A stretch of DNA of 33,433 nt from Thermoplasmata archaeon (GCA_021819135.1 JAKASE010000023.1:1-33433), one strand, 5' to 3'; numbered from the stretch's first letter, positions 1 through 7,790 are shown. The notes: a model not told the origin generated them from the letters alone. Numbers and translations: made by a program.

Positions 1-230
1 CTTTCTCGAGATGCTGCTTGACGGCGTGCAGTCGGAGACGAACATCCTCCTTGACCAAGGCCACCCCTTCCCGGGGGCGGCAATATGTCCTGACAATTCA
101 GACGGCAAGATGTCCTGCTACTGCACAACTACGTCGTTTCAACCCATCATACATGTCTGGCTCGCGGGATACTGCCCGGTAGGGCGCCAAACCTGTTAAG
201 GCGTGAGTAGATCAATCCCTGAGCGGACGC
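1..230. other. Noncoding lead-in to the window
   Basis: No convincing gene is seen. The open frames here are short and have codon use unlike the real genes. The octamer ATGTCCTG occurs twice (near 85 and 110). An AT-rich patch near 202-215 could be the TATA box of the next gene, about 24 nt before its ATG. Confidence 0.4.
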
Positions 231-989
231 ATGGACTCCCCGAAAGCGTGGTCGCTCCGACGAAGAGGTCGCACCGTCGTCGTGGTTCTGATAGGGGCCA
301 TCATTGGAGGGTTGACTGTTGGGGCGTCGTTTCATCCCGTGAGTACCCCGAGCAGTTCGTCATGCCAGCCAGGGCCCATGGTCGCCAACATCACGAACGC
401 GTTCACCCCCTTGGTGGTGCTCAACAGTCCCTTCAACTCCAGCTACGGTGACCCATCTAGCCAAACCAGCTTTCTGGGAAACGGGGCGAACTTCACCTTT
501 CCCGCCTACAACGGTAGCGTCTGGGGTTTCTTTGATCGTGTGAACTGGAGCATTTACGCAGGGGTGGGAAGCAGCGGTTACGCTGTCCACTGTAGCTCGA
601 CGTTCTTTCCTCGCGTGACCTCATCGGTTGAGGAAGGAGGCTACCCCCTCGGGAGCTACTCAAACGACTCGGCGGAACCGAGTTACTTCCAACTGCCGGG
701 CACTGGTGGGCCAGTCTACTATTCGAATGGGTTCTACCATGAGACAGCGAGCATTTCCACATGCGGGACGGGCTCGGTTGTCCGGGGGCTCACCTCCCTG
801 TCCTTCACGGTCTCCATCCCGTTCCCGTACCATGGAACTCAGCACCTGGTGAACGCCACCATCTATCAGCACACCGATTTTCGGTACGTATTTCCGAGCA
901 ACGGAGGAAGTTGGGCGGTAGACAACCTCTCGGCACCCGAGGGGCCCGGAGGCGGTTGGGCGTTCTCGTATCTCGGACCTTGTGCCTGA
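231..989 (+). CDS. Secreted or membrane-anchored sequon-rich surface protein
   Basis: I do not recognise a family. The protein has 252 residues. A basic N-terminus (residues 8-14) is followed by one hydrophobic segment (about 15-33), which is a signal peptide or signal anchor. A Ser/Pro/Thr-rich linker follows (about 37-46), then a beta-rich, aromatic- and Ser/Gly/Asn-rich ectodomain. There are eight N-x-S/T sequons (such as NIT, NSS, NFT, NWS, NAT, NLS), as expected for an N-glycosylated archaeal surface protein. Four cysteines, one of them next to the last residue, could form two disulfides. The ATG lies about 24 nt after an AT-rich patch, so the mRNA may be leaderless. The role at the cell surface is inferred only from these features; no enzyme motif is visible. 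Confidence 0.7.
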   Translation: MDSPKAWSLRRRGRTVVVVLIGAIIGGLTVGASFHPVSTPSSSSCQPGPMVANITNAFTPLVVLNSPFNSSYGDPSSQTSFLGNGANFTFPAYNGSVWGFFDRVNWSIYAGVGSSGYAVHCSSTFFPRVTSSVEEGGYPLGSYSNDSAEPSYFQLPGTGGPVYYSNGFYHETASISTCGTGSVVRGLTSLSFTVSIPFPYHGTQHLVNATIYQHTDFRYVFPSNGGSWAVDNLSAPEGPGGGWAFSYLGPCA

Positions 990-1314
990 CACGATAAGGT
1001 CAGACCATCGACGCGCGCCTCGGTGTCGCCAGTAGCGGCCGGGCTGGGACAGTCGCGCACACGATGGTTCGCGGACCCGCTTATGTGTCCACATCTCGAG
1101 GGAATTGTGGCGCGTTGACTGGCCTTGGAGGGGACTCAAGATCGTGTCACGGAGAATGAAGTAGCCGTCGCGAGAACCCGGAGGAACGATCAATCCTGAA
1201 TGGTCGTGCAGAGGAAGGGGGCTCGTGGACAGAGAGGAATGCGCAGAGATCGGACATCGGGCGAATCCGCTGAACGCATCAACATCATGTACTGGCGCCG
1301 GCGCTCTGGATGCG
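990..1314. other. Noncoding stretch before proC
   Basis: This is 325 bases with no supported gene. A TATA-like CTTATGTG lies near 1080. A purine-rich GAGGAAGGGG lies just before a GTG at 1225 that is in frame with proC. The 30 codons from 1225 use many A/T-ending triplets that are rare in the rest of the gene, so I treat that extension as leader rather than protein. Confidence 0.5.
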
Positions 1315-2178
1315 ATGTCGGCCGGGGGGGAACGGGTCGCAATCATCGGCTCGGGTAACATGGGCACCGCGCTCGCCCGGGGGCTCCGCGAGACCTGGCC
1401 CTCGGCCCGAAAGAACGTCACGATCAGCGGTCGGGACCCGTCCCGTGTGCGTGCCGCGGCCTCCCACCTCGGGGTACGGTTCGCCCGAACGAACCCGGAT
1501 GCGGCGGCCTCCGGCGACACGGTCGTGCTGGCGGTCAAGCCCCAGATCCTGCCGTCGGTCCTCGAGGAGATCCGGCCGACGCTGAAGGAGGGCCAGACGC
1601 TCCTCTCGATCGCCGCCGGGATCCCCACGGCGTTCCTCGAGGCGGGCGCCGGACGGGGGATCGGGGTCGTCCGCGCGATGCCGAACGTCGCCGCCTCGGT
1701 CCGGGCCTCGGCGACGGCCTACTGTCTCGGGAAGAGCGCCGGCCGTCGGGACCGCGACCGGGCCCGGTCGATCCTCGAATCGATCGGCACGGTGGTGGAG
1801 GTCGACGAGACCCTGATGGACGCGGTCACCGGTCTCAGCGGGACCGGGCCTCTCTACCTCTTCCTGATCCTCGAAAGCCTCTCCGACGCCGGCGTGAAGG
1901 TCGGGCTCTCGCGCGAGACCGCGACGCACCTCGCGATCCAGACCCTGGTCGGTTCCGCCCAACTCGTACGGGCGACCGGGGAGCACCCGGCCAAGCTCCG
2001 GGACCTGGTCACGAGCCCGGGGGGGACCGCGATCACCGCGCTCCATTCGCTCGAACGCAACGGGCTCAAGGCGATGCTGATGGACGCGGTCGAGGCCGCG
2101 ACCCGCCGCTCCGAGGAGCTGGGACGGCGCGGCCGGCCCCCCGCCCCGCCCTCCCCGGGATCACCGCCCTCGAGCTAG
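1315..2178 (+). CDS. proC: Pyrroline-5-carboxylate reductase
   Basis: Catalyses the last step of proline synthesis, NAD(P)H-dependent reduction of 1-pyrroline-5-carboxylate to proline, in the cytoplasm. The N-terminus has the Rossmann signature GSGNMG (about residues 12-17 from this start), followed by the LAVKPQ motif of the family. The C-terminal dimerisation domain has the ProC signature around TGLSGTGPLYLFL and the later LVTSPGGTAITALH stretch. The length of 287 residues is slightly above the usual 260-280, because of a Pro/Arg-rich tail. The ATG at 1315 is chosen because homology begins right after it; a GTG at 1225 has a better ribosome-binding site but would add atypical codons. The gene converges on the dehydrogenase below and overlaps its stop codon by 4 bp. 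Confidence 0.93.
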   Translation: MSAGGERVAIIGSGNMGTALARGLRETWPSARKNVTISGRDPSRVRAAASHLGVRFARTNPDAAASGDTVVLAVKPQILPSVLEEIRPTLKEGQTLLSIAAGIPTAFLEAGAGRGIGVVRAMPNVAASVRASATAYCLGKSAGRRDRDRARSILESIGTVVEVDETLMDAVTGLSGTGPLYLFLILESLSDAGVKVGLSRETATHLAIQTLVGSAQLVRATGEHPAKLRDLVTSPGGTAITALHSLERNGLKAMLMDAVEAATRRSEELGRRGRPPAPPSPGSPPSS

Positions 2179-3122
2179 GGCCGGTCCGACCCGGTCTCGG
2201 CCCCCGAGGACGGGAGATCCGGTGCCTCGGTCAGTTCTCGGCAGACCCGGTACAGCCGCTCGGCGTCGTCGGGGTCCTGCGACGCCCGCGACCCCGGTTG
2301 GGCCGTGCGCTCCGAGAAGTAGGTGCCCGTGACCCCCTCGAGGGAGGGGTCCACGGCCACGAAGAGCGGGGTCTCGGCTCCGCGTAAGGGGCTCCGGCCG
2401 AACACCCGCGCGAGTCCCCGGATCGCGATGGCGGTCGCCCCGGGAGTGTTCTGGCCGAACCCTGAGCGCACGAAGCCGGGATGCACCGCATTGACCGTGA
2501 CCCCGGTCCGCGAGAGCCGTCGGGCGAGCTCCCGGGTGAGCAGGATCAGCTCGAGCTTGGAGCGGCCGTAGACCCCGAAACCGGAGTATCGGGCAGCACT
2601 CTCCAGGTCAGAGAAATCGACCGAACGTCCCCGGTGGGCCGCCGACGCCACGTTGACGACCCGCGCCGGGGCGCTCTCGATGAGCCGTCCCGCCAAGAGC
2701 GAGGTGAGGAGGAACGGCGAAAGGACGTTGAGGGCGAAGGTCCGCTCGTGCCCCTCGGTGGTCCGCTCCCGCCGGGTGAACATCGCGCCCGCGTTGTTCA
2801 CCAGGATGTCGATGCGATCGTGTCGACCGAGGAGACGGGAGGCGACGTTCCGTGTCTCGGAGAGGAGGGCGAGGTCGTCCACCGGCATCGGCTCGAGGTC
2901 GGGATTCCCCGTCTCGCGAGCGAGCTGCGCCGCCGCCGCAGCCGTGCGCTCCGGCCCTCGGCCCACGACGACGGTGGTCGCCCCAGCCTGCGCGAGACCC
3001 CGGGCGATCTCCCGGCCGATGCCCGACGTCGCCCCGGTGACAACCGCGACCCGCCCCCGGAGCGCCCCCCCTCGAAGCGGGACCGGGACGGCCATGCGGG
3101 GGTCGGAGCCGTCCCAGGGCAT
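2175..3122 (-). CDS. Short-chain dehydrogenase/reductase (retinol-dehydrogenase-like)
   Basis: An NAD(P)-dependent oxidoreductase of the classical SDR superfamily, 315 residues. Visible motifs in order: the cofactor-binding TGATSGIG (about 30-37), NNAGAMF in the central sheet, an NVAS-type serine region (VVNVASAAH), and the catalytic YGRSK (Tyr-x-x-x-Lys). The layout, with a long substrate loop and an HPGFVRSGFG stretch after the active site, resembles the RDH/WWOX-like group. The substrate cannot be told from sequence. It is the last gene of a minus-strand set, with a 27-nt gap after the ComA-like gene, so co-transcription is plausible. A second in-frame ATG at 3095 is an equally good start. 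The 3' end overlaps proC by 4 bp. Confidence 0.9.
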   Translation of the reverse strand: MPWDGSDPRMAVPVPLRGGALRGRVAVVTGATSGIGREIARGLAQAGATTVVVGRGPERTAAAAAQLARETGNPDLEPMPVDDLALLSETRNVASRLLGRHDRIDILVNNAGAMFTRRERTTEGHERTFALNVLSPFLLTSLLAGRLIESAPARVVNVASAAHRGRSVDFSDLESAARYSGFGVYGRSKLELILLTRELARRLSRTGVTVNAVHPGFVRSGFGQNTPGATAIAIRGLARVFGRSPLRGAETPLFVAVDPSLEGVTGTYFSERTAQPGSRASQDPDDAERLYRVCRELTEAPDLPSSGAETGSDRP

Positions 3123-3149
3123 AGGCCTTCGGGGGTAGCCGAGCGCCGG

Positions 3150-4166
3150 TTACGCCGTCCGGTACTCGCGGCGCCGCGAGTCGTGCAGCGAGATCGCCTC
3201 ATTGACGAGGCCGCGGCGGATCAGCGAGTCGAGGGCGCTCTGGACCGTGCGCCTCGGCAACCGGGAGAGGTGGGTGAGCTGGGATTGGTCGAGGCCCTCA
3301 TGGGTCTCGAGCAGGTAGTACAGGAACTTCGCCGCCGGTGGACCCGCCACCTCGCGGGTATGATGTACCCGTCCCAGCGTCTCCCCCTTGAGGCCGAGGC
3401 GCTCGGAAGCGAGGGAGGCCGCCATCCCGAGCGGCACGTTCCCCAGGTTGACGTCCGACCCCAGCTCGTGGAGGAGCTCGATCTGCTGCCGCTCGAGCGG
3501 GGCCTCGAAGAGAATCTCCTGCTGCGGGTGCTCCGCGAGGATCGACTGCACCCAGTCCCACTTGATCGCCCCGTTGAGGTCGAAGATGCCGTTCCCCCGT
3601 CCGGATTCCGCGCTCTCGAGGATCACCCGTCGGGGCTTGAGCGACCGGGCGAAGGCGACCTGGGTGATCGTCTCCCGCAGGGAGAGCTGCCGCTGGGGGT
3701 CCTTCTTCCCGACCTCGAGGCAGTACTGCAGCCCCCGGCGGTGGACCTGCTCGACCAGGCGCTCGATCTGCTGCGAGTTCAGCTCAAGGACCGCGTTCGA
3801 GACCTCGATGATGTCGAACCCGACCTCGCGGCACTCGTCCAGCATCTGGCCGACGCGGTCCTGCCGGACGGCGAACTCGAGCAGCGTCCCGCCGGTCGAG
3901 ACCTCCACGGCGTGCTTGTGGTAGAGCCGGATCCGCTCGGCGAGGCGGTCCCGGGCCAGCAGCAGGGGGAGGCCCCAGCCGATCTTCGCGACGTCGATGT
4001 AGGGGGCGAGGTAGGCGAGCATCGACGGTTCGAGCGGCCCCAGCCGATCCAGTACGTGGGTGACTCCCCGAGCGCGTGGCCGGGTCACCGGCGGGGGGGC
4101 CGCCGGAAAGAACTGCGTCCGGGAGCGGAGAGGGGCGAGTTCTGCGTCCATCGTACGGTGCTGCAT
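3150..4166 (-). CDS. Phosphosulfolactate synthase-like (ComA family) protein with C-terminal winged helix
   Basis: Residues about 33-265 match the ComA family, TIM-barrel enzymes that add sulfite to phosphoenolpyruvate to give phosphosulfolactate, the first step of one coenzyme M pathway. Family landmarks seen: GVTHVLD, YIDVAKIGWG, STGGTLLEFA, GFDIIEVSN, LEVGKKD, VILESAESG, ILFEAP and DVNLGNV. Residues about 275-335 form an extra domain that looks like a winged helix-turn-helix (LTHLSRLPRRTVQSALDSLI), absent from ordinary ComA of about 250 residues. The total is 338 residues. The start at 4166 lies about 31 nt after a TATA-like element; ATGs at 4196 and 4151 are alternatives. No methanogenesis genes are nearby, so the product may feed sulfolactate metabolism, or the protein may sense such a ligand. 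Family assignment is firm; the present activity is inferred. Confidence 0.82.
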   Translation of the reverse strand: MQHRTMDAELAPLRSRTQFFPAAPPPVTRPRARGVTHVLDRLGPLEPSMLAYLAPYIDVAKIGWGLPLLLARDRLAERIRLYHKHAVEVSTGGTLLEFAVRQDRVGQMLDECREVGFDIIEVSNAVLELNSQQIERLVEQVHRRGLQYCLEVGKKDPQRQLSLRETITQVAFARSLKPRRVILESAESGRGNGIFDLNGAIKWDWVQSILAEHPQQEILFEAPLERQQIELLHELGSDVNLGNVPLGMAASLASERLGLKGETLGRVHHTREVAGPPAAKFLYYLLETHEGLDQSQLTHLSRLPRRTVQSALDSLIRRGLVNEAISLHDSRRREYRTA

Positions 4167-4192
4167 GCAGGAATTGGGGCGAACTCGTCCCG

Positions 4193-4202
4193 ACATAAGT
4201 AA
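4193..4202 (-). promoter_or_regulatory. Candidate TATA box of the ComA-like gene
   Basis: Read on the minus strand this is ACTTATGTCG, the most AT-rich patch in the 73-nt gap after the upstream phosphodiesterase gene. It lies about 31 nt before the ATG at 4166. It could give the gene its own promoter even if it is also read through from upstream. Confidence 0.35.
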
Positions 4203-4239
4203 CTGACGACATGGATCGGAGATCCCGGAGGGCTCCGGG

Positions 4240-5646
4240 CTACTCGTAGACCGCGAGCTCGGGGATCGGTCGACCCTGGACCGTCGGAGGGATCGGCACC
4301 CGGAACCGCTCGAGCAGGGTCGGGGCGATGTCGATGATCTGCTGAGGAGGGATCGCTCGGCCGGACCGCGAACCGGCCTCCCTCCACACGATGACCCCGT
4401 CGAACGAATGGACCGCATCGTCCGGTCCGGTGTCGTTCTCCTCGAGGAAGAGACCGGGATGGCCCATGGTGCCGGCCGAGCGCCAACGGGCATCGTCGAA
4501 GTACGCCATCAGGTCGGGGGCGTCGCCTCGGACCTCACGGTAGACCTCCTGCGGAGTGAAGAGCCGCACCGGAAGCGGGCCTCCCGACGGAAGGCGGACC
4601 GAGGCGAAGCTACGGCGCAGCCGGGCGATGAGATCGGGGACCTCCCTCGGATCCACTATGCCCCTCGGCTCCCGGCCGGACTGGTTGACGAAGAGGCGGG
4701 CGTAGTACCCGCCCGCCCCCCAGACCTGGGTGTGGTCCCAGTCGATGTCGGCCTTCTCGACCGGGGTGCCGGGGGCAGGCCGCGGGCCATTGAGGCGGAG
4801 GAACCCCTCCTCTCTCAGCCACTCGTTGACGCAGAAGCATCCCTGCATCGCCTGGCTGCCGTGGTCGGAGACCACGAGGACCGTCACGTCGGGCCCTACA
4901 CCCTCGAGGAATGCCCCCACCTCCTCATCGATCAGGCGGTAGTACTCCTCCGCGACGGTCGCGAACTCCGAGCCCTTCTCGAAGTGCGGGTGGTTCGGGT
5001 CGAAGTACTTCCAGAAGGCATGGTGGAGGCGGTCCGGCCCGATGTCGTGGACCGCGAAGAAGTCCCAGGCCTCCTTCTGCCAGAGGTGACGGGCGGCCCT
5101 CCAGCGGCGTCGGGTCATCTCGAACAGCTCGCGGGCCAGTTCGCCGCGGCCGTCGGCACGGAATCGGATGTCGAAGAACGGACCTCCCGCCGCCCGCAGG
5201 ACCTCCTCCTTCAGACGTAGGGGGTAGACGATGTCCTCGGCGGCCTCGGGGGTCAGGAAGTCCGAGACGGAGATCCCGTTCACGGTCGGGGGAGGGTAGC
5301 CCGGCGGCATCCCGAGCACCGCGACCCGGAACCCCCGGCGCGAAAGCGTCTGCCAGATCATCGGGTGGAGGGGACTGGCCGAGGTGGGCATGTACATCCG
5401 ATCGTAGGAGCCCGCCCGCCGGTGACGAAACCCGTAGAGTCCGAGGGTCCCCGGGTCGACGCCCGAGAACATCACCGCCCACGCAGGGACGGTGATCGGC
5501 GGGTCGCAGGTCCGTAGGGTCCCCCAGGCCGAGTGCGACCGAAGCTCTCGGAAGTGCGGCATCACCGGGGCGAATCGGTCGAAGAGGAGGTCGGGGGGGA
5601 CCGAGTCGAGCCCAATCACTACGGCCCGGAATCGCGGATCGGCCAC
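4240..5646 (-). CDS. Alkaline-phosphatase-superfamily phosphodiesterase/nucleotide pyrophosphatase-type hydrolase
   Basis: A 468-residue hydrolase of the type I phosphodiesterase/NPP branch of the alkaline phosphatase superfamily. Visible metal and catalytic motifs: GLDS with Asp14, PPITVPAW with the likely nucleophile Thr52, DIGPDRLHH (Asp205 and His209), and VVSDHGSQ (Asp261, His262). A C-terminal MGHPGLF segment supplies the last metal-site histidine. There is no signal peptide, so it acts in the cytoplasm. Homologous archaeal proteins are usually annotated as predicted AP-superfamily phosphodiesterases without a known substrate. The start is GTG, with GGAGG only 2 nt upstream, which is unusually close. 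It is the first gene of a minus-strand group with the ComA-like protein and the SDR. Confidence 0.88.
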   Translation of the reverse strand: MADPRFRAVVIGLDSVPPDLLFDRFAPVMPHFRELRSHSAWGTLRTCDPPITVPAWAVMFSGVDPGTLGLYGFRHRRAGSYDRMYMPTSASPLHPMIWQTLSRRGFRVAVLGMPPGYPPPTVNGISVSDFLTPEAAEDIVYPLRLKEEVLRAAGGPFFDIRFRADGRGELARELFEMTRRRWRAARHLWQKEAWDFFAVHDIGPDRLHHAFWKYFDPNHPHFEKGSEFATVAEEYYRLIDEEVGAFLEGVGPDVTVLVVSDHGSQAMQGCFCVNEWLREEGFLRLNGPRPAPGTPVEKADIDWDHTQVWGAGGYYARLFVNQSGREPRGIVDPREVPDLIARLRRSFASVRLPSGGPLPVRLFTPQEVYREVRGDAPDLMAYFDDARWRSAGTMGHPGLFLEENDTGPDDAVHSFDGVIVWREAGSRSGRAIPPQQIIDIAPTLLERFRVPIPPTVQGRPIPELAVYE

Positions 5647-5763
5647 GGCCTCCGCACCCGCCCGGCCTCAAGGGCTTGTCGGCCTCGGGGCAAGTCCAGG
5701 TCCGACGGCACCATGTTTCGCGGCCGACCCGGAACGCGCGCCCGGCCGGAATGCGAGCTCAGC

Positions 5764-5796
5764 TTCATTTACCACATATGTAGATGAATATGTATG
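5764..5796 (+). promoter_or_regulatory. Promoter/operator region of vapBC
   Basis: An AT-rich island in GC-rich DNA just before the vapB ATG. It contains the perfect 8-bp palindrome ACATATGT at 5774-5781 and a second partial copy, AATATGTATGT, running into the start codon. The first copy sits about 15-20 nt before the ATG, where an archaeal TATA or TSS region would be, so an autorepressor bound here would block transcription. VapB-type antitoxins usually repress their own operon through such sites; here that is inference. Confidence 0.5.
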
Positions 5797-6006
5797 TCAT
5801 CCCGGAACATCGCCGTTCAGAAGACCGTGTACGATGCCCTGACCCGCGAGAAGCGCGCAGGGGAGAGCTTCACGTCGCTCCTTCGCCGGCTCCTCGAGCA
5901 GCGGGAGGGGCTGACGGAGCTCTCGGGGGCGTGGGGGAAGGAGGGGGCACGGAGCGATCGGACCCGACTTCGGGCCCTGCGGGCGAGCCGGAGGACCCGA
6001 CGATGA
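5794..6006 (+). CDS. vapB: VapB-type antitoxin
   Basis: A 70-residue protein matching the archaeal VapB/DUF217-type antitoxins: an N-terminal DNA-binding segment (IAVQKTVYDALTREKRAG), then SFTSLLRRLLEQ, then a charged, flexible C-terminus rich in Arg. Such antitoxins bind and neutralise the adjacent PIN-domain RNase and repress their own promoter. The stop overlaps the vapC start (ATGA, 6003-6006), the standard translational coupling of these pairs. The ATG at 5794 comes directly after the AT-rich palindromic region, suggesting a very short or absent leader. Confidence 0.85.
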   Translation: MSSRNIAVQKTVYDALTREKRAGESFTSLLRRLLEQREGLTELSGAWGKEGARSDRTRLRALRASRRTRR

Positions 6007-6395
6007 AGGGGCTCGACACCTCGGTCCTGCTCGGACTTCTCGAGGAGGATGCCGCGGTCCGGAAGCTCCTCGGGCGCCTGCGGGGGGTCGAGCTCGCCAC
6101 CACCGAGGCGAACCTCCTCGAGCTTGAGCTGATCGCGGCGCACGCCTCGGGGCGCCAGCGGAAGGCCCGCCGGCTGGCGCTCGAGCGGCTCCGCCGCAAG
6201 ATCACCGTCCTACCGATAGACGCGCGGGCCACCGACCAGGTCGGGAGTCGCCTCGATCCCCAGGCGGAGACCCTTCCCCCGACCGCGCTCGCGATGCTGG
6301 GCGCCCTCGAGAGCAACGGTTGCGACGAGCTGTTCGTTCGGGATCCATTCCCGATCGAGGGCCGTTGGAGGCTCCGGATAACGAATATCGAATGA
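6003..6395 (+). CDS. vapC: VapC-type PIN-domain toxin
   Basis: A 130-residue PIN-domain protein and probable RNase toxin. Conserved acidic positions seen: Asp5 in GLDTSVLL, Glu35 in TTEANLLELEL, and Asp114 in FVRDPF near the end. The third canonical acidic residue, normally in an Asp-Ala-Leu-Ile-Ala context, appears to be replaced (PPTALAML), so the active site may be weakened or arranged differently. The ATG at 6003 overlaps the vapB stop and defines the start; an upstream in-frame ATG at 5784 would overlap all of vapB and is not used. The pair is followed by a low-GC noncoding stretch. Confidence 0.85.
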   Translation: MKGLDTSVLLGLLEEDAAVRKLLGRLRGVELATTEANLLELELIAAHASGRQRKARRLALERLRRKITVLPIDARATDQVGSRLDPQAETLPPTALAMLGALESNGCDELFVRDPFPIEGRWRLRITNIE

Positions 6396-6774
6396 TAGTG
6401 TTGTTAGTAAATCAATTACCGTTACTCGCATGTATAGGTAATCGAAGTGGCAAGAATCGAGTCGCGGACCCTGACGAGGACGTCGGAAAGGCCCTCCGGA
6501 GCGACTTTGGGTCCTGAGGGTGGGGTAGAAGGCCCCCGGAGGCCCGGAATGGCCCCGGCAGCTCATTCGACCCTGAGACCCTGTTGTAACGATTAATACG
6601 TGTCTCAGAACCTGATAACGGTGATTTCCGCCTCCGGGTGCCTGTCGGCGATCCCCCGTTCTCCCTCGAGAAGTGGTATAACAGGAGTTATACAGCCGCC
6701 AGACCGCCGAGGAGAACACCGTTCCGGTCCCTTGGAAACCGAGGAAAGGGTTGGCTCACCGCACAGCTGCCACC
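6396..6774. other. Noncoding stretch after vapC with inverted repeats
   Basis: 379 bases without a supported gene; no reading frame has the codon pattern of the neighbours. The first 60 bases are AT-rich and include ATTACC (6415-6420) and its inverse GGTAAT (6437-6442) around TATA-like GTATAGG. A second AT patch (6590-6620) and a perfect 7-bp inverted repeat (6676-6693) follow. The end of the region is downstream of the convergent membrane-protein gene. Confidence 0.5.
6676..6693. repeat. Perfect 7-bp inverted repeat, 4-nt spacer
   Basis: GTATAAC, four bases, GTTATAC. It is a strong AT-rich dyad in GC-rich surroundings, about 80 nt past the stop codon of the minus-strand membrane-protein gene and 280 nt past vapC. 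It could be a protein-binding site or part of a terminator; there is no T-run directly after either arm. Confidence 0.6.
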
Positions 6775-7497
6775 CTATGGAGCCGGAGGGGCCGCCGGGG
6801 GCGCGGTGGGGGTGCCCGTCGGCTGCGGAAACACGGTCGGAGCGGGGGAGGGGGGCTCCTTGCGCGAAGTGAACAGGATGATGGATCCGACCAAGAGGAC
6901 CACGAATGCACCGATCGTGAGATACCAGCCGATCGCCGGACCCCAGCTCCAGGATGCGCCAGAGATCCCGAAGAACGTCTGGTTACCCGATCCGAAGAAC
7001 GAGGACCAGGGGCCACTTCCCGAGTGACCGGGGGAGTCGTTCCCGATCGCCCCGGGCAGGGCGACGGCGAACAGGCTGAACGTCGCGACCGCGATGACCA
7101 TCGCTACGAGGCCGATGACCGCCGCGGTGCCGGCCCTCTTCGCGTTACGCCCCGAGGTGAGACCGATGATCGCCCCGATGAGGCCCACCACGAAACCGAC
7201 GATGAGAAGGAAGAATCCGGTTTCCGCGACCTGGCCGGTGCTGTTCAAATGCGAATCCTGGTAGGAACTCGTGCTGGTCGGGGGACAGATGGGGACCCCG
7301 CTGCAGGTGTAGGTGGTCTGGACCGTGCCGTTCTGTCCCGGGAGCCCGGGGTAGGAGTTCTCCGTAGCTTTGACGGATGCTCCACCAGCGCTCGCCGAGA
7401 ACTGGATGCTGTACCACGGCAAGAAAATCGCCGAGATCAGCAGTATCGCTCCCACCAAGACGATAATCGCTCCAAGCATTCTTCCACGTCTCGCCAT
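6775..7497 (-). CDS. Four-helix membrane protein, Pro-rich cytoplasmic tail
   Basis: A 240-residue integral membrane protein. Hydrophobic segments lie at about 8-28, 95-116, 124-147 and 192-213. Between the first two is an extracellular loop of about 65 residues with two cysteines (CSGVPIC) and two sequons; a second outer loop is Gly/Ser/Trp-rich with one more sequon. The C-terminus is a short charged stretch and a Pro/Ala/Thr-rich tail. I do not recognise a named family; the pattern of an aromatic FLPWYS after helix 1 is common in Thermoplasmata-like hypothetical membrane proteins. ATG start. The gene is alone on its strand here. Confidence 0.78.
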   Translation of the reverse strand: MARRGRMLGAIIVLVGAILLISAIFLPWYSIQFSASAGGASVKATENSYPGLPGQNGTVQTTYTCSGVPICPPTSTSSYQDSHLNSTGQVAETGFFLLIVGFVVGLIGAIIGLTSGRNAKRAGTAAVIGLVAMVIAVATFSLFAVALPGAIGNDSPGHSGSGPWSSFFGSGNQTFFGISGASWSWGPAIGWYLTIGAFVVLLVGSIILFTSRKEPPSPAPTVFPQPTGTPTAPPAAPPAP

Positions 7498-7683
7498 AGG
7501 GCCTCAGGGCAGTGGTCTGAGAGCCCCTCCCTAAAGAATCAGCGGCCGACCGGAACAAACGAGGGCTCATGCCAGTACCCGGCGGTTCGTCGGATCGCGC
7601 GGTCACACTGCCATGATGCAACCCTTAGACACGTATGAAACGTAAATCACTGTCCTAAGTATGCGATACCCAGAGGAAGGCCC

Positions 7684-7778
7684 GGCGGGACACGCCCGAT
7701 GCCGTCACAAGTCGAACGGACACCGCGGCTCCATGGATCCAGTGGCTTCCCATCGTAGTTCGGCGTGGGCGTGTCGCC
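7684..7778 (+). ncRNA. Candidate structured RNA (or small inverted-repeat element)
   Basis: GGCGGGACACGCCC at 7684-7697 pairs with GGGCGTGTCGCC at 7767-7778 over 12 bp with a 2-nt bulge. Inside it, CGAAC near 7715 pairs with GTTCG near 7758. The nested arrangement fits a folded RNA of about 95-110 nt. A TATA-like CGTAAATCA lies near 7640. I could not match it to tRNA, SRP RNA or RNase P RNA. The strand is a guess, and it could instead be a remnant of a small mobile element. Confidence 0.22.
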
Positions 7779-7790
7779 AGTACGATATGA

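Noticed and set aside
1225-1314. N-terminal extension of proC from a GTG with a good ribosome-binding site
   Set aside because: The 30 codons use rare A/T-ending triplets and precede the normal ProC start; family homology begins at 1315.
2481-4202. Open frame of 573 codons on the plus strand
   Set aside because: It runs antisense to the SDR and ComA-like genes, which have clear domains. Its Arg/Glu/Pro/Val-rich composition is typical of the opposite strand of GC-rich coding DNA.
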